NCBI GenBank assembly: GCA_946902875.1
Contig: OX336345.1
Location: 12,989,395 to 13,053,394, forward strand
Length of the DNA stretch: 64,000 nucleotides
Direction of reading: 5' to 3'
Source of the DNA: Nematopogon swammerdamellus
Lineage: Eukaryota; Arthropoda; Insecta; Lepidoptera; Adelidae
In this document: piece after piece, positions 43,706 to 54,673 of the stretch
How the letters are laid out: the number at the start of each line of letters is the position of its first letter
Numbering within the stretch: position 1 is the first letter of the stretch
Program-made: the position numbers and the translations under genes
Notes under the pieces: generated by a model
Databases searched by the model: none
What the model was told of the DNA's origin: nothing
What the model saw: the letters and a program-made list of their open reading frames with translations, nothing else

Positions 43706-46700
43706 ATCACCTATGCCAGAGAACTAATAAATCCAATAACTGATTCGATTAACAATCACATTGAACAGGTACCCAGTACAACACCCACTGATACCTTTAA
43801 CAACAATGAAGTTGCAGAATCAATATTGTCCAGGGAATTAATAAATGTAAGAAAAGAACAGAATGCTGACCATTCATATGGAACCGAGTATACAGCTGCT
43901 AATCCACAGAGGACAGGCACTATAGCAGAAATAAATGAAGATGTCTCCTTCAATATATTCTCACCAAATATAACCAATTATAACATGAATAACAATTATA
44001 ATTCGGAATCAAATTTATGTAATGACAGAAGTCATATAATAAAGAATTTAATAAATACAATAGAAGAAATAAAGAAAATTGACATAAATGAAAGACAATA
44101 CTTACCGAAAGGAATGATAAACAAACAATTCATACAAAATGTCAATGAAATAAATGCATATTTACCAAATATATTAACATTTAACATGAGCATAACAGAA
44201 TTAAACATAATCCTCTACTCAGCAGCGATGACAGTTATCAAAGAAAACAAACAGAAAATACTTGAAAAATCGTTTAACAATAGTAATCAGGTCCCAGTTT
44301 GGAAAAAGAGAATACAAGATAAAATTGAAATATTGAGAAAAAACCTTGGACAACTGATCGAAATTTCACGTGGTGTTACTAGCAGGAGAATGAGAAATAT
44401 CAAGGACAACCTATATAAAAAGTATAATATAACAACTGATATAATGTTATACAATATAATTGAACTACTCAAACAAAAAATCAAAATGTATGCGGGAAGA
44501 ATCAAACGGTATGAAAATGAGAATGAAAAAAAAAAAGAAAATATACTATTTAAACAAAATGAACGAAAATTCCACAGGAAAATGTTTGAAAAAAATATAA
44601 CTCCGAAAGAAATCCCAACAAAGAACGAAATAGAAGAATTTTGGTCAAAAATTTACAGTGAGCCTGTTAACATTGATAAGTCGAATATTATGATACAAAC
44701 AATTGCAGATAAATCACCAATAATCCAGAGTAACAATTTTAATGCAATAAATGATGTAGCATTCAAAGATGCAATAAGAAATCTAAAAAACTGGAAGACC
44801 CCCGGAATAGACAAACTACAAAACTATTACCTCAAATATTTTACCAGTGCACATCCATACATACTGCATTACTTTAACAAAATTCTTAATAACGAAGAAC
44901 AGATAGATCCGTGGCTTACAACAGGTATGGTCACTTTAATCCCAAAAAATACGAATACAAATGATCCAAAAAATTGGAGGCCGATTGCATGCTTACCAAC
45001 CACTTACAAATTATTTACATATATCCTATATGTAGAAATATACAAACATTGTAATGCCAATGATATAATGACTCCCTACCAAAGAGGTTGTAAATGGGGA
45101 GCGAGAGGTTGCAAAGATCATTTAATTGTCAATAAATCTATTTTAGAAGATACAAACACATACAAGAAAAACCTAAACATGGCGTGGATAGATTACAAAA
45201 AAGCATATGATTCGGTACCACATGAATGGATTATTTTTATCCTCAAAATATATAAATGCCCTGGCGTAATTACAAATTGTATATCAAAAGTTATGAAAAC
45301 ATGGCAAGTGATTATGAATACAATAAGCACTGACTCAAGAATTACAACAAAGCCAATAGTTATAAAACGAGGAATATTTCAAGGAGATTCTCTGTCCCCT
45401 TTACTTTTTTGTCTATGTCTTAACCCACTATCAAAATTACTGAGTGAATATGAAAAAACCGGATATATTTTAAGAAGTGGCCAAATAATTAATCACCTCT
45501 TTTACATGGATGATATAAAACTATACGCTGCAAATAAATATCAGCTATCAAATCTAATTGATACCGTAGAAATATACTCCAAACAAATTGGAATGGAATT
45601 TGGCTTAGAAAAATGTAAAGTATTAGAAATCAAAGGTAGTAAAAGAATAAATGCTGAAGGTGAAGACCATATACTGCTTGATGGAAACAAATTTGAAGCC
45701 TTAAATAACAAAAAATATAAATATCTTGGCATTGATGAAAATGGGGAAATCAACCACAGACAAATAATAGAAGAGAAGAAAAATGAATACATAAGAAGAG
45801 TAAGAAAAATCATTCAATCAACATTGAGCTCTAGAAATATTATAAAGGCCATAAATACATACGCAACACCGGTTCTTATATATACTTTCAATGTAATAAA
45901 TTATACTATGGATGACTTTAAAAAAATTGACAGAAAAACCAGGAAACTCCTAAACATATATAACATGCATCAACAAAAATCAAATACAGAAAGACTATAT
46001 TTACCAGTCAATGAAGGAGGAAGAGGCCTATTAAACATAGAAAATCTATATATCAAATTAACTATTAAAATGGAAAAATATTTAGATGACAAAAATGACA
46101 ACGTCCTAAAAGTAATTGTTGATCATGATAAGGAAAAAGGCCTATATAACATAATTTCACAAGGTAAAAAATTTAGACAAAAACTTAATATCGAACTTCC
46201 CACGGAAGATGAAATCTTAATCCACAAAAAACAGACTGAACGATCCAAAGAAAATTGGAAAGAAAAGCCATTACATGGTCAAATTGTGAGAGAGGTACTA
46301 ATGAACCCAAATACAGATATTGAAAAATCTTTTTTGTGGCAAAAAAAACAACCTACATCTCCCCAAATGGAATCTAAAATCTTTGTAATACAAGAACAAT
46401 CGGTTAGAACAAAACAGTTTGAACGAGATATTTTAAAACTTGATACAGACGGACGATGCCGATTATGTCATGAAAAAGATGAAACAGTCAGGCATATTAT
46501 CTCAGGATGCAAAATATTAGTACAGCCACTATACCTAAAAAGACATAATCAACTAGTCAAATACGTTTACTGGAATTTACTCAAGAAACACAAGTTCGAA
46601 ACAACTAAATTTTGGTGGAAAAGCCCGTTAAATGAACCTCATGTGGTGGAAAATGAAGAATTTAAACTAATATGGGAGATTGCTGTCACCACAGATTATG

Positions 46701-47056
46701 CGTTACCTAACAATCGACCAGACCTCATATATGTAGACAAAAATAAAAACAGAACTTACCTTATCGATATCACAGTACCGTCCGATTATAACCTCACTAG
46801 GAAGGAAAATGAAAAACTTACTAAATACTACGCACTAAAAATTGAGGTCCAAAGATTGTGGAATACAAGAGTCGAAATTGTCCCAATAGTTATTGGCACT
46901 ACTGGAATAATAAATAAAACTGCAGAGAAACATATAAAAACTTTAGACGCTGGTATAAAATTAGAAATACTCCAACAACAGGCTGCAATTGAAACTACAA
47001 AAATAATTACGAAATTTCTAACTGGAATTTTACCACCTGACAGTGATGATCAATAG
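43706..47056 (+). CDS. Family B retrotransposon protein, N-terminally truncated (RT, CCHC, restriction-like endonuclease)
   Basis: The frame is open from 43706 (just after an in-frame TAA at 43703) to the TAG at 47054-47056, 1116 codons. No ATG lies near the 5' end; a TTG at 43826 is the usual computed start, numbered residue 1 here. It corresponds to family A from about residue 250 onward, so the two N-terminal domains are lost. Reverse transcriptase: WRPIACLP at 385, DYKKAYDSVP at 456, QGDSLSP at 519, YMDD at 560-563. CCHC knuckle: C878, C881, H890, C895, then RHN at 906-908. Endonuclease: PD at 965-966 and D981. All catalytic positions I can check are present. Ser933 replaces a Cys conserved in family A and in the other family B copy. 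Without a start and N-terminus it is probably a dead but young copy. Confidence 0.85.
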   Translation: MTYARELINPITDSINNHIEQVPSTTPTDTFNNNEVAESILSRELINVRKEQNADHSYGTEYTAANPQRTGTIAEINEDVSFNIFSPNITNYNMNNNYNSESNLCNDRSHIIKNLINTIEEIKKIDINERQYLPKGMINKQFIQNVNEINAYLPNILTFNMSITELNIILYSAAMTVIKENKQKILEKSFNNSNQVPVWKKRIQDKIEILRKNLGQLIEISRGVTSRRMRNIKDNLYKKYNITTDIMLYNIIELLKQKIKMYAGRIKRYENENEKKKENILFKQNERKFHRKMFEKNITPKEIPTKNEIEEFWSKIYSEPVNIDKSNIMIQTIADKSPIIQSNNFNAINDVAFKDAIRNLKNWKTPGIDKLQNYYLKYFTSAHPYILHYFNKILNNEEQIDPWLTTGMVTLIPKNTNTNDPKNWRPIACLPTTYKLFTYILYVEIYKHCNANDIMTPYQRGCKWGARGCKDHLIVNKSILEDTNTYKKNLNMAWIDYKKAYDSVPHEWIIFILKIYKCPGVITNCISKVMKTWQVIMNTISTDSRITTKPIVIKRGIFQGDSLSPLLFCLCLNPLSKLLSEYEKTGYILRSGQIINHLFYMDDIKLYAANKYQLSNLIDTVEIYSKQIGMEFGLEKCKVLEIKGSKRINAEGEDHILLDGNKFEALNNKKYKYLGIDENGEINHRQIIEEKKNEYIRRVRKIIQSTLSSRNIIKAINTYATPVLIYTFNVINYTMDDFKKIDRKTRKLLNIYNMHQQKSNTERLYLPVNEGGRGLLNIENLYIKLTIKMEKYLDDKNDNVLKVIVDHDKEKGLYNIISQGKKFRQKLNIELPTEDEILIHKKQTERSKENWKEKPLHGQIVREVLMNPNTDIEKSFLWQKKQPTSPQMESKIFVIQEQSVRTKQFERDILKLDTDGRCRLCHEKDETVRHIISGCKILVQPLYLKRHNQLVKYVYWNLLKKHKFETTKFWWKSPLNEPHVVENEEFKLIWEIAVTTDYALPNNRPDLIYVDKNKNRTYLIDITVPSDYNLTRKENEKLTKYYALKIEVQRLWNTRVEIVPIVIGTTGIINKTAEKHIKTLDAGIKLEILQQQAAIETTKIITKFLTGILPPDSDDQ

Positions 47057-47094
47057 ATAATAATATATAATATAACTCAAGATTGATCGGTGGG

Positions 47095-47133
47095 CCCGTC
47101 TTCTATCTTGGGAGGCACTCGAGCGAGGACGGG
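47095..47133 (+). ncRNA. Conserved 3' UTR hairpin, family B
   Basis: Positions 47095-47103 pair with 47125-47133 (nine pairs, one G-U). The 21-nt loop contains TGGGAGG at 47109-47115. The arrangement mirrors family A at 47737-47775, with a different stem sequence. Confidence 0.6.
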
Positions 47134-47196
47134 TGGCAGACCGGCGAGTACAAATGGTGTATCGCCGACGACTCCGGAAAATGCGGAAGGATAAAG

Positions 47197-47198
<2 letters not shown>

Positions 47199-47235
<37 letters not shown>
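47199..47235 (+). repeat. (TA)n junction between families B and A
   Basis: About 37 bp of TA. A 186-codon frame (47133-47693) reads through it as a YIYI run and thereby joins family B 3' UTR to family A coding sequence. That fusion is an artefact of the TA repeat. Confidence 0.9.
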
Positions 47236-47237
<2 letters not shown>

Positions 47238-47693
47238 AAATTTTGGTGGCAATGTCCCTTAAATGAACCACATGTAATTGAAAACGAGTCTAGCAAAATT
47301 ATCTGGGAACTACCAGTAACTACCGACCTTGCAATACCGAACAATAGACCAGATTTGATATATATAGATACATTGAAAAATAAAACCTATCTCATTGATG
47401 TAACCGTGCCCTCAGATTACAACATTATGAAAAAGGAAGCAGAAAAATTATCAAAATACTATGCCCTCAAAATTGAAGTGGAAAGACTGTGGAGCACAAC
47501 GTGCAAAATTATTCCTATTGTTATTGGTACCACCGGAATTATTTCAAAAACTGCACAAAAATATATAGATATTTTAAAGGCGGATATAAAGATGGAAATT
47601 TTACAGAAGCAGGCGGCTATACATAGCACAAAAATTATGTCGAAATTTATGAGTGGATATTTGGAAGAACTAAATCAAACAGAAAATCAATAG
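47236..47693 (+). pseudogene. Family A endonuclease C-terminus (truncated copy)
   Basis: It encodes KFWWQCPLNEPHVIEN, RPDLIYID, YLIDVTVPSD and the end KFMSGYLEELNQTENQ, with a stop at 47691-47693. The restriction-like endonuclease PD and D residues are present, but the CCHC knuckle and RT are missing. It matches residues 1181-1331 of the full-length family A protein. Not expected to be functional alone. Confidence 0.88.
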
Positions 47694-47736
47694 ACCAGAG
47701 CTCCAAAATACTTATGTATAACATCTTAATGTACAC

Positions 47737-47775
47737 CTTGTTCTTTTTCCTGGGAGGACCCTGGGCGGGAACAAG
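47737..47775 (+). ncRNA. Conserved 3' UTR hairpin, family A fragment
   Basis: 47737-47743 pair perfectly with 47769-47775. The loop holds TGGGAGG at 47751-47757. See 38570-38608 for the copy in the full-length element. Confidence 0.6.
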
Positions 47776-47827
47776 ACGGACTGTTGGCACTAAGATGCCG
47801 GAAACTCCAAAAATTGGATGAAGAAAG

Positions 47828-47842
47828 TTATATATATATATT
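47828..47842 (+). repeat. (TA)n tract, right edge of the nested cluster
   Basis: A short TA run after the 3' end of the family A fragment. Unique flanking sequence follows. Confidence 0.85.
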
Positions 47843-48254
47843 AGTATTATCTATGGTTTTCAAATTTATTATGGCTATCTCTATCTGATTATTATCAAAT
47901 TACACTCCGTATGTCAAATTATTTCACAAAAGCTTCCCTGTTTGGTTTTCAAACGTCAATACAAGTCAATTCCCTTTCACGAATTGAAACCCAAAATTTG
48001 CACAATTTTGTTTCATTGGGAAAATGTGAATTATTTTCCGCAGCTCGGAAAATCGCTACTGACGTAAACGTCCACCTTCCTTCACCCTCCGCCACCACTG
48101 CTGGCGTGTGCGTTCAAGCGTTCCCGGGTTTCAAAAGAAACCAGTTATATGAATTAGCATTTAGAGTTCAGTTTGACATTTTATGCAGCAAAAATAACTA
48201 TAAAATCAGTAGATACGTGATTTTATAGTTAGATATGTGATCGTTTTTTTTTTT
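47843..48254. other. Unannotated sequence
   Basis: A 105-codon frame at 47911-48228 has no motif that I recognise. No other signal. Confidence 0.35.
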
Positions 48255-48370
48255 ATTATGTGAACCAACATGGCTGGTTGTGCCTAGAGACCAATGGCGT
48301 ATTCGACAGAGCCAAAAACACCTCTCTCTGCGAAACCACTCGCTCCGCCTCGCGACACCACCGCTCACGT
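48255..48370 (-). mobile_element. LINE 3'-end fragment (CR1/L2-like group)
   Basis: Reverse complement of the 3' UTR seen at 7600-7700: CCAACATGGCTG, GAGACCAATGG and GACAGAGCCAAAAACACC. Only the UTR is left. Confidence 0.65.
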
Positions 48371-48479
48371 GGTAAATACAAATTTGTATTTAAAGCTGCG
48401 TATGACGCTAGATGACGATAGGTTATGTTTAATTTCTCAGAAAGTATTTTTTATGGACAACCGGCGCGGGTGACTGTTT

Positions 48480-48620
48480 CTAAAAGTTAAAAAGAAGATT
48501 AGACACAGCCAATATCACCACTCATCGCGAAACCACGCCAGAGGCGCCACGCCAGCTACAAGGCGGACAAAAAGGGCGTTGTCTAATTTATTATACGCCC
48601 TTTGAAGATTCCCAGGTTAG
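48480..48620 (-). mobile_element. Second LINE 3'-end fragment, more diverged
   Basis: On the minus strand the sequence reads NLGIFKGRIIN and then a degenerate end of the frame, followed by TGGTTTCGCGATGAGTGG. It is an older copy of the same LINE tail as the neighbouring fragment. Confidence 0.5.
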
Positions 48621-51600
48621 GTTTTCTTTAGCTTGAGTCTTGTGTGTACACCTTATCTGTGTAGTAAATTTTCTGTCTGTGTACACATGTTATTTACCAT
48701 AATTAGATTGATTTAACCTTCCGCAAACTTAAATAATACATTATTCAAGGACATTGTTGTGTTTGTACATACATCACTGTGGCATAATGTGACAGGAAAA
48801 CAAAACTTCAAAGCGAGCGTCGTCGTCGTCGTCGCCCTACACCGCTTTTAACGACTCTCGTAAATTATCTACTCACTGTACCCACCTACTCACTATTAGC
48901 CACAGGTTAAGTATAGCGCCAAAGACGCGACCGATCGATGCCAATACCACAGATGAGATACTAGCGGATACTGTCGAACGAACCCACGAAATGGCAACTG
49001 TCAAGGTATTAACTGCCAATTTAAATTTGAATGCGTCTAATTAGCCGACGGATGCCCCCTCCCCCACTCCGCGCCGCCGTCGACGTTCGAATTATAAATA
49101 TTTGAGCAGGCTGGAAACGGAAAGCATGTAGCGAGGCGCGACACGTCAGCGCGGCCGCGCGCGCAGCACCGATGATGAAAGACGTAAAATGCAATAATAC
49201 ATTTAAATAGTACAGTGGGTATTTAGTAGGCTGAAATAAATTAATTTAAATCGCTTGACGAGAAGAAAACAGATCCGACCGACGACATTTCAGCAAATTA
49301 CATGACTCAATTCCTTTTCATCACGATTACATATCCTGAATTATAAATATCGTACTTAAGACTTAATTATATTATGGACCCGGACCGGAATGTGGTAATT
49401 TATAGTGTCATCGTTATGTTGTTGACGCAATGAAAAAATTTCCTGTTTGTATTTTCGAAACAGGTTCAGGGGCTTTTTAATTTCACGCATTTAAACTTAC
49501 ACGTTTTTCCACTCAGACGGCATATTTGCACAACGCAACGCGAGAACCGTTTCATTCAATTATCGAACGCGAGCGTCTGAAATCGAAAAGTTCTAACGAG
49601 AACCACCTGAGCTGTCAATTTGGCTTATTAATTAGCTTGCGCACGTTTAAAATAGTCGGCGCATGAAATATGCAGAATAGAACAGGCTGTCTGAGTGCAG
49701 AGCCGTGTCGCGATGCAGCTAACTTTCAGCCCGTTCCGACGTGAGTTTAGCTTGTCAAGGCAGAAATAGACGCGGATGCTTGCAGGTGCAGTTCGGACAG
49801 GTCTGCCTGAAATAACACCGTCTGGGCCAAAGTGCACAGGTTAGTGGAAGCCGCTTTCGGACAGGCGGAGCGGCTAAATGCGTCGCAAGGGCTGAAGCTG
49901 ACGGGGGATATATCGGGAAGCGTCTCCCACTCGTGATGTCCACAATACGACCGCTTCCGCTATGACAAATTCTGTGTCACATTATTTCTGAGCGATCGAG
50001 ATCAGTGCTGGACTGCTTGCTGGAGAATAATGGGCGTTACTAGAGTATTCTCTAAATATAGACAGAACAATAAGGCGAAATTTTCTCGACAGTTCCCACA
50101 ATGCTCTCGTTATTGTGAAATCCAATATTAAATTTAAATTGACTAATGTTTTTATTAGTAGTATGTCATTGGGTTTGGCCATTTTGTTTGAACCCCTCGT
50201 TTTAGTTCGGTCGGCGTACCACCACAAGCGTGCATACTTTATACAAATACATGACTAGCTAATGGGTTGACTGGCGCGAAAGCCAAGTGCATTTTTAATG
50301 ATATGCATAGCGGTTTTGGCGCGGTGCAGACAGAGCGCCAACGGGGAAGCCGACACAGCACGGGGGCGGACAGGATATTTTGGCCGACACAGCTAATGGC
50401 GACACGTCCGAAGTAAACTGGGTATTAGCCGATGATATTTTAGCTGTTGTTTCGGCAGTATTATGGCTGGAGCTAAACTATCCCAATACTGTTTTAGCCT
50501 TTAAGCCTTATGGCGCTCGTTGATTTGATCGTGATTTGATCGAGCAGTACGAAATCCAACCGGAAAACTTGAAGAGTAATTCCGTTCGTTCTCTGAAGAA
50601 TAAAATCAACATCCGTTGAGGTTAAAGTAATTAAAGTGCTCTTCCCACTTTTCTCGGTCGGGTGAATGACCACCAGACCAGAACCCGGAAGACCAAAAAA
50701 ACTCCAGTCTACATCGTGGTTAAATACACCGAGAACGAAGATATTTTCGGCGAGTGAAACTGAATAAGATATTTAGATAATGTAATTGTTTGTTTCATTT
50801 ACTTTTTGTCGGTGTAGAGTTTGACGAGACTCGCCGTCTATTCCGTACCAGCCGACGTACTGTTGGCGGGAGCCCGAGTCCCGCGGGCCGCGGACTATCC
50901 GTCAACGTGTCCGGCAGGTTTCAATTGCGTCCGGACAACCTCGACGCACGCATGGCTGTCCTTCTGTTTATTATTATACCGTATACGTTTGTACGTAGGT
51001 GTAATTATTGGTTAGGTATACTCAGCAGTATGTCCAGGTGGTTGAATAAAATCATTCTACTCTAGCGTAATATCGACGAATGCTGTAAAGTAGGTAAATA
51101 TTCAGAGAAACCAATGGTTATGCCAGTTCAATCTTTTTACATGACTAGGGACTTACGGAAGTGAGTTGCCTAAAATAAAAGCTTATAATAGCGTAAGTAC
51201 CCACAGATCGTTCGGGTGACAGGAGATGGTAGTGCTTGCAGCAACTTCTCTCTCTGTTACTTCTTAAAGGAGGGATTTACTCCTTCAGTCCGCCGATTAA
51301 ATACTAAATAATTAAAATAGGTCATCGCTGTCATTCCGATTCTATTTTCGTTCGCTTGAAGTAATTTCTGTATCGAGTGCGTCCGAGGCTCAGTCCTCTC
51401 GGCGGAAACTCAAAAGCGACAAGGCCGAACTTCATTAGCCTGACAGTGTCGGCGAAACTTCTCAAAGTCGACACATTAATCTGGTCGTACGACAGCGACG
51501 CCGACACGCGAACTGCGAATAAATAAATAAAACTCAACATCGCAATGTGGAGCGCTCGCACACTACACACGCACCCCCGCGCCCTCTTGCGTGCAGTCGC

Positions 51601-52456
51601 TAGCGCGCTCATGTACTTGCGATCTAATTACCCACATTTTTTGCTTTAGTTATTTCATGATTCGTGTGGACGCGTCTTTAATTAACAGAACAATTCACAA
51701 AACGTATTATTCTCATAATTTTTTTAGAAGTCGAAAAGAAGTTCTTCACCTAGTTTATGTCATGATGATATGCGTGTTTGTAACGGCATGTAGGTCTACC
51801 TACATGTGTGTCAGCGCTCGTATTCTCAACACCTTATTAGGACATAACTCTCTACCTCTTAAGTCTCGACAGTCCTCCCCCCAGCAAGTTTCAATAACCC
51901 CTGCTTATTAGCAGAGCTGTTCAGCCGCCGCACCTTCAGGGAATGCAAAAGAAGTGATAAAGTGCCATTAATATTACTTGGAAAGTACTTATGCTGTGGC
52001 CGTCCGCGGCGGAGAGCTCGCGCCCAACGCGCGGCCTTAACTCGTAGCTTAAGTTAAGATTTATCCGTCCCCGGAAGGCTTTGCAGGAAGTCGCCGGATC
52101 CGCCCGCGCCGCGCACCGCTCCCACCCGCGCCCTTCACCATACCGACTCGCCGCCGTCACCCCGCGCCCACGCCCCTTGCCGCCCGCCCGCCGTCTTCGC
52201 TGCGGAGGCGCCGCGCCACGTAAGACAGTCTTCTCACTGCACTTTGGAAATGAAAAATGCGAAGATAACCATTTCCTTTGCCATTGTTTTGAGGAATTTT
52301 ATTTTATTTACAAATTTTTTTATTCTTGAAAAGGTCCCGTTGTTATTCTTGATGTTATTTGCGAGGATTTCATTTGTACGTGTTTGGGTTGTAAGTTAAA
52401 ACGTTTTATAATAAATCTCACAGCGCATCAACCTGACAGTATTTTCGTTATATGGT
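48621..52456. other. Repeat-poor sequence with GC-rich islands
   Basis: No gene recognised. A (CGT)n patch is at 48816-48835. CG-rich islands occur at 49050-49170, 50860-50960 and 52080-52230. Short open frames across them lie on both strands and carry no motif. The near absence of recognisable repeats here contrasts with the rest of the window. Confidence 0.45.
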
Positions 52457-52501
52457 ACCGATTTAAAAATGCCTCCAAAATCGTGGCATTTTTAAATCGG
52501 T
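52457..52501. repeat. Perfect 17-bp hairpin, 11-nt loop
   Basis: 52457-52473 and 52485-52501 are exact reverse complements (ACCGATTTAAAAATGCC and its complement). No function assigned. Confidence 0.75.
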
Positions 52502-54673
52502 TAACTTATTAGAGCTGAAGAAACTCATCGCGCTGATGACCATTTTAAAGACCTCAATTAGCTGTTATCGAGAGACTCTCATGTTATGTTCAAATTCTCA
52601 GCAGGAAGAACATCAGTAAATAAACCTGTAAATAAAACTAGGCGAGACTAGAATGGAGCGGTATACTGCGGCACATTTCGGGCGCGAGCGAGGGGCGTTA
52701 GTGCGGCGCGGAGCGCGGCGGCAGGGGAGCAGGGGTGTGTCGCCTTCATCCTAAGTCCTCCCTCTAAATCTGCCGCTTGTTTAACGCCGCCGTGTATCAC
52801 ACCAGCTGCGGAATTTGCATAGAGCGTCTTGTGGCGCGCGGCGCGGCGGCGAAGCCCACTCTACTCTCAATCTGTCTGACTTGACTTTAAATTGGCGACG
52901 TTTAGGGAGGCGGCCGCGACCCATTTGTTTAAGGCTTCTTCCCGGAATGAATTAAGCAGCGGTGAGGGCAGGAATTTTCCACTTTATAAGAAGCACAGTG
53001 CAACACTTCCCATTTGGATTTAGGGTCAGTGCTTCTATTAACTTTAATTTGGTATTTTAATAAAGTAAGTAGTACTATTACGTCGAATATTAAATGCGCA
53101 ATAGGCGTTTACGTTTACGTGCGCGTGTTTTTCCTCGTGAAAAGGCTTTTTCCTTTCGTTGAAAATTAATTGAGTAAGTTGACCCTTTCACCTTTAGCGG
53201 CACACCACGCGATAAGTTATTAATTCCTCTGCTCGTGTGTGGAATAAGTCAATTCCTTAAAAGCATAATTAATTTCAGCTTATTACCGAGATGGAAATCG
53301 GTTGAGATCTTATCGTATTTGTGTCACGCGACGGTTGAAGTGCCTCCGCCAGGTCGGACCGCCGCCCTGGGAGCTCCCCGTCGACTCCCGCAAATTTTCC
53401 ATCCGTGTCGTTTCGGCATTTCGTTTGGGCTCAATCATTTTAACTCGGTTCCTTTGCATGAGCCCCTAGACGTTTTTATGATTCATAAATTTCGTGAGCC
53501 GGCTTCGGCCCATTAACTCCGGAGAAGGGACGACGTCGCCGCCCCGCGGCCGCACGGAGGGCCCAATGTTTCGGCCAATAGCAATTTTCTTTATGCCTTT
53601 GTCGGTCGAAATGTTCGCTTATCAGATTTTGATACGGAGTATTCCTGTAAAATTGACATTATCAGATTGAGGGCTCTCGATCTTGGAGAGCGCCCTGTGC
53701 CGGCTCTAGGGGCTCTGTGTGGCGGGCGCGGAGCGGAGCGGGCAGGTTAAATACACATTAAAATATTACATATATTGTTTATAATTTAACTGTCTTCTTA
53801 CAGAACTATTTTGAAAATTCTTTCCAATGTTAGATTTATCTATAAATCATCGGATGGAACTTAGCGCAGGCTCATAGGTCGTCATGCAATGATTAAATGA
53901 AGAGGTATAGTTACAGGCACTGTTACTGCTCCTACTAAACGTGCCGTTATTCCTTAAAGTGTCTGCAGGCAAGTGTTCGCCTTTTGTGAGGCTCGTGCCC
54001 CACCTCGCCTCGTGCTCGCTTTAAATATTTTAGTACCCGTTGAAATTTTGTCCTCTTGACCTTTTCGAGGTTCGCTTCACCATCATTAATGATTCACACG
54101 AACAAAACCCTCCTATCAAAATGTATGGGGATAATTAAATAGTGAATTCCTTGTATTTGTGCTTCCCACCTGTAATTTGGTACATTCATCAATTTATTAA
54201 CAGAGCCGTACAAAAGCAAATTTATCACCCTACCTTCCCGGCGCGGCGCGTGCCTGTGGGGCGACGGGGCGGCGGAGGCGGCGGCGCAGTGGGGGCGCAG
54301 CCCTTCGAGATATCGACAGGGGGCGCCGGAAGCGCCCGCGGGGTGGGTGCGCGAGGGTCTCGGGGTAGTATTAACGAGTTGGGTGCTTCTTCCTTAGCGC
54401 TGTCGTTTTGTCGAACTGGCATTTAACCAGTCGTAAAGAGAACCCTTTTGCGGTGCCTCCCAGTCGATTGGCCCGCGCGCGATAACCGCCTCTCCGTTAT
54501 TTTAATTTATTGCGCACTTTTATGACAAACTTGTTTACCGTCGCCATGCATTTATTGACCGACGCATTTCGTGATCTACAGCGCGCTGTGACGACTCCAC
54601 TCATTATGCATGTTCTGCGATCGCATGTTCTGATGCTATTGTGACCCCTATCTGCTCTCTTCGATTAATTATT
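52502..54673. other. Repeat-poor sequence with GC-rich islands
   Basis: No gene recognised. CG-rich islands at 52680-52740, 52825-52860, 53520-53560, 53700-53745 and 54235-54370. A glycine-rich 94-codon frame at 54142-54426 is a product of the last island. Confidence 0.45.

Larger units (their letters stand above)
43687..47198 (+). mobile_element. Family B retrotransposon, 5'-truncated but with RT and endonuclease intact
   Basis: About 3.5 kb. It starts after the long (TA)n in the linker that precedes the reverse transcriptase in family A, so the 5' UTR and N-terminal DNA-binding part are missing. The 3' UTR (47057-47198, 142 bp) ends AAAGTT and runs into (AT)n at 47199. The plus strand is markedly A-rich. 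Confidence 0.88.
47235..47827 (+). mobile_element. Family A retrotransposon, 3' fragment, plus strand
   Basis: 593 bp that pair without gaps with 38518-39110 (coordinate sum 86345). It is 5'-truncated at KFWWQCPLN, and the 3' UTR ends GAAAGTT before (AT)n. The encoded residues are identical to the full-length copy over the whole overlap, so the two are very recent relatives. Confidence 0.9.

Noticed and set aside
42904..47198. Twin-priming origin of the inverted family B copies
   Set aside because: Twin priming inverts the 5' part of one insertion and leaves a single 3' end. Here both copies possess the complete 3' UTR, so two insertions fit better.
47030..47344. Minus-strand 104-codon frame, and the similar plus frames at 38334-38555 and 42884-43072
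   Set aside because: They are antisense to the family B 3' UTR and recur wherever that UTR occurs.
47133..47693. 186-codon frame as a single gene
   Set aside because: It reads from the family B 3' UTR through the (TA)n as YIYI into family A coding sequence. Only the part from 47236 is real coding remnant.
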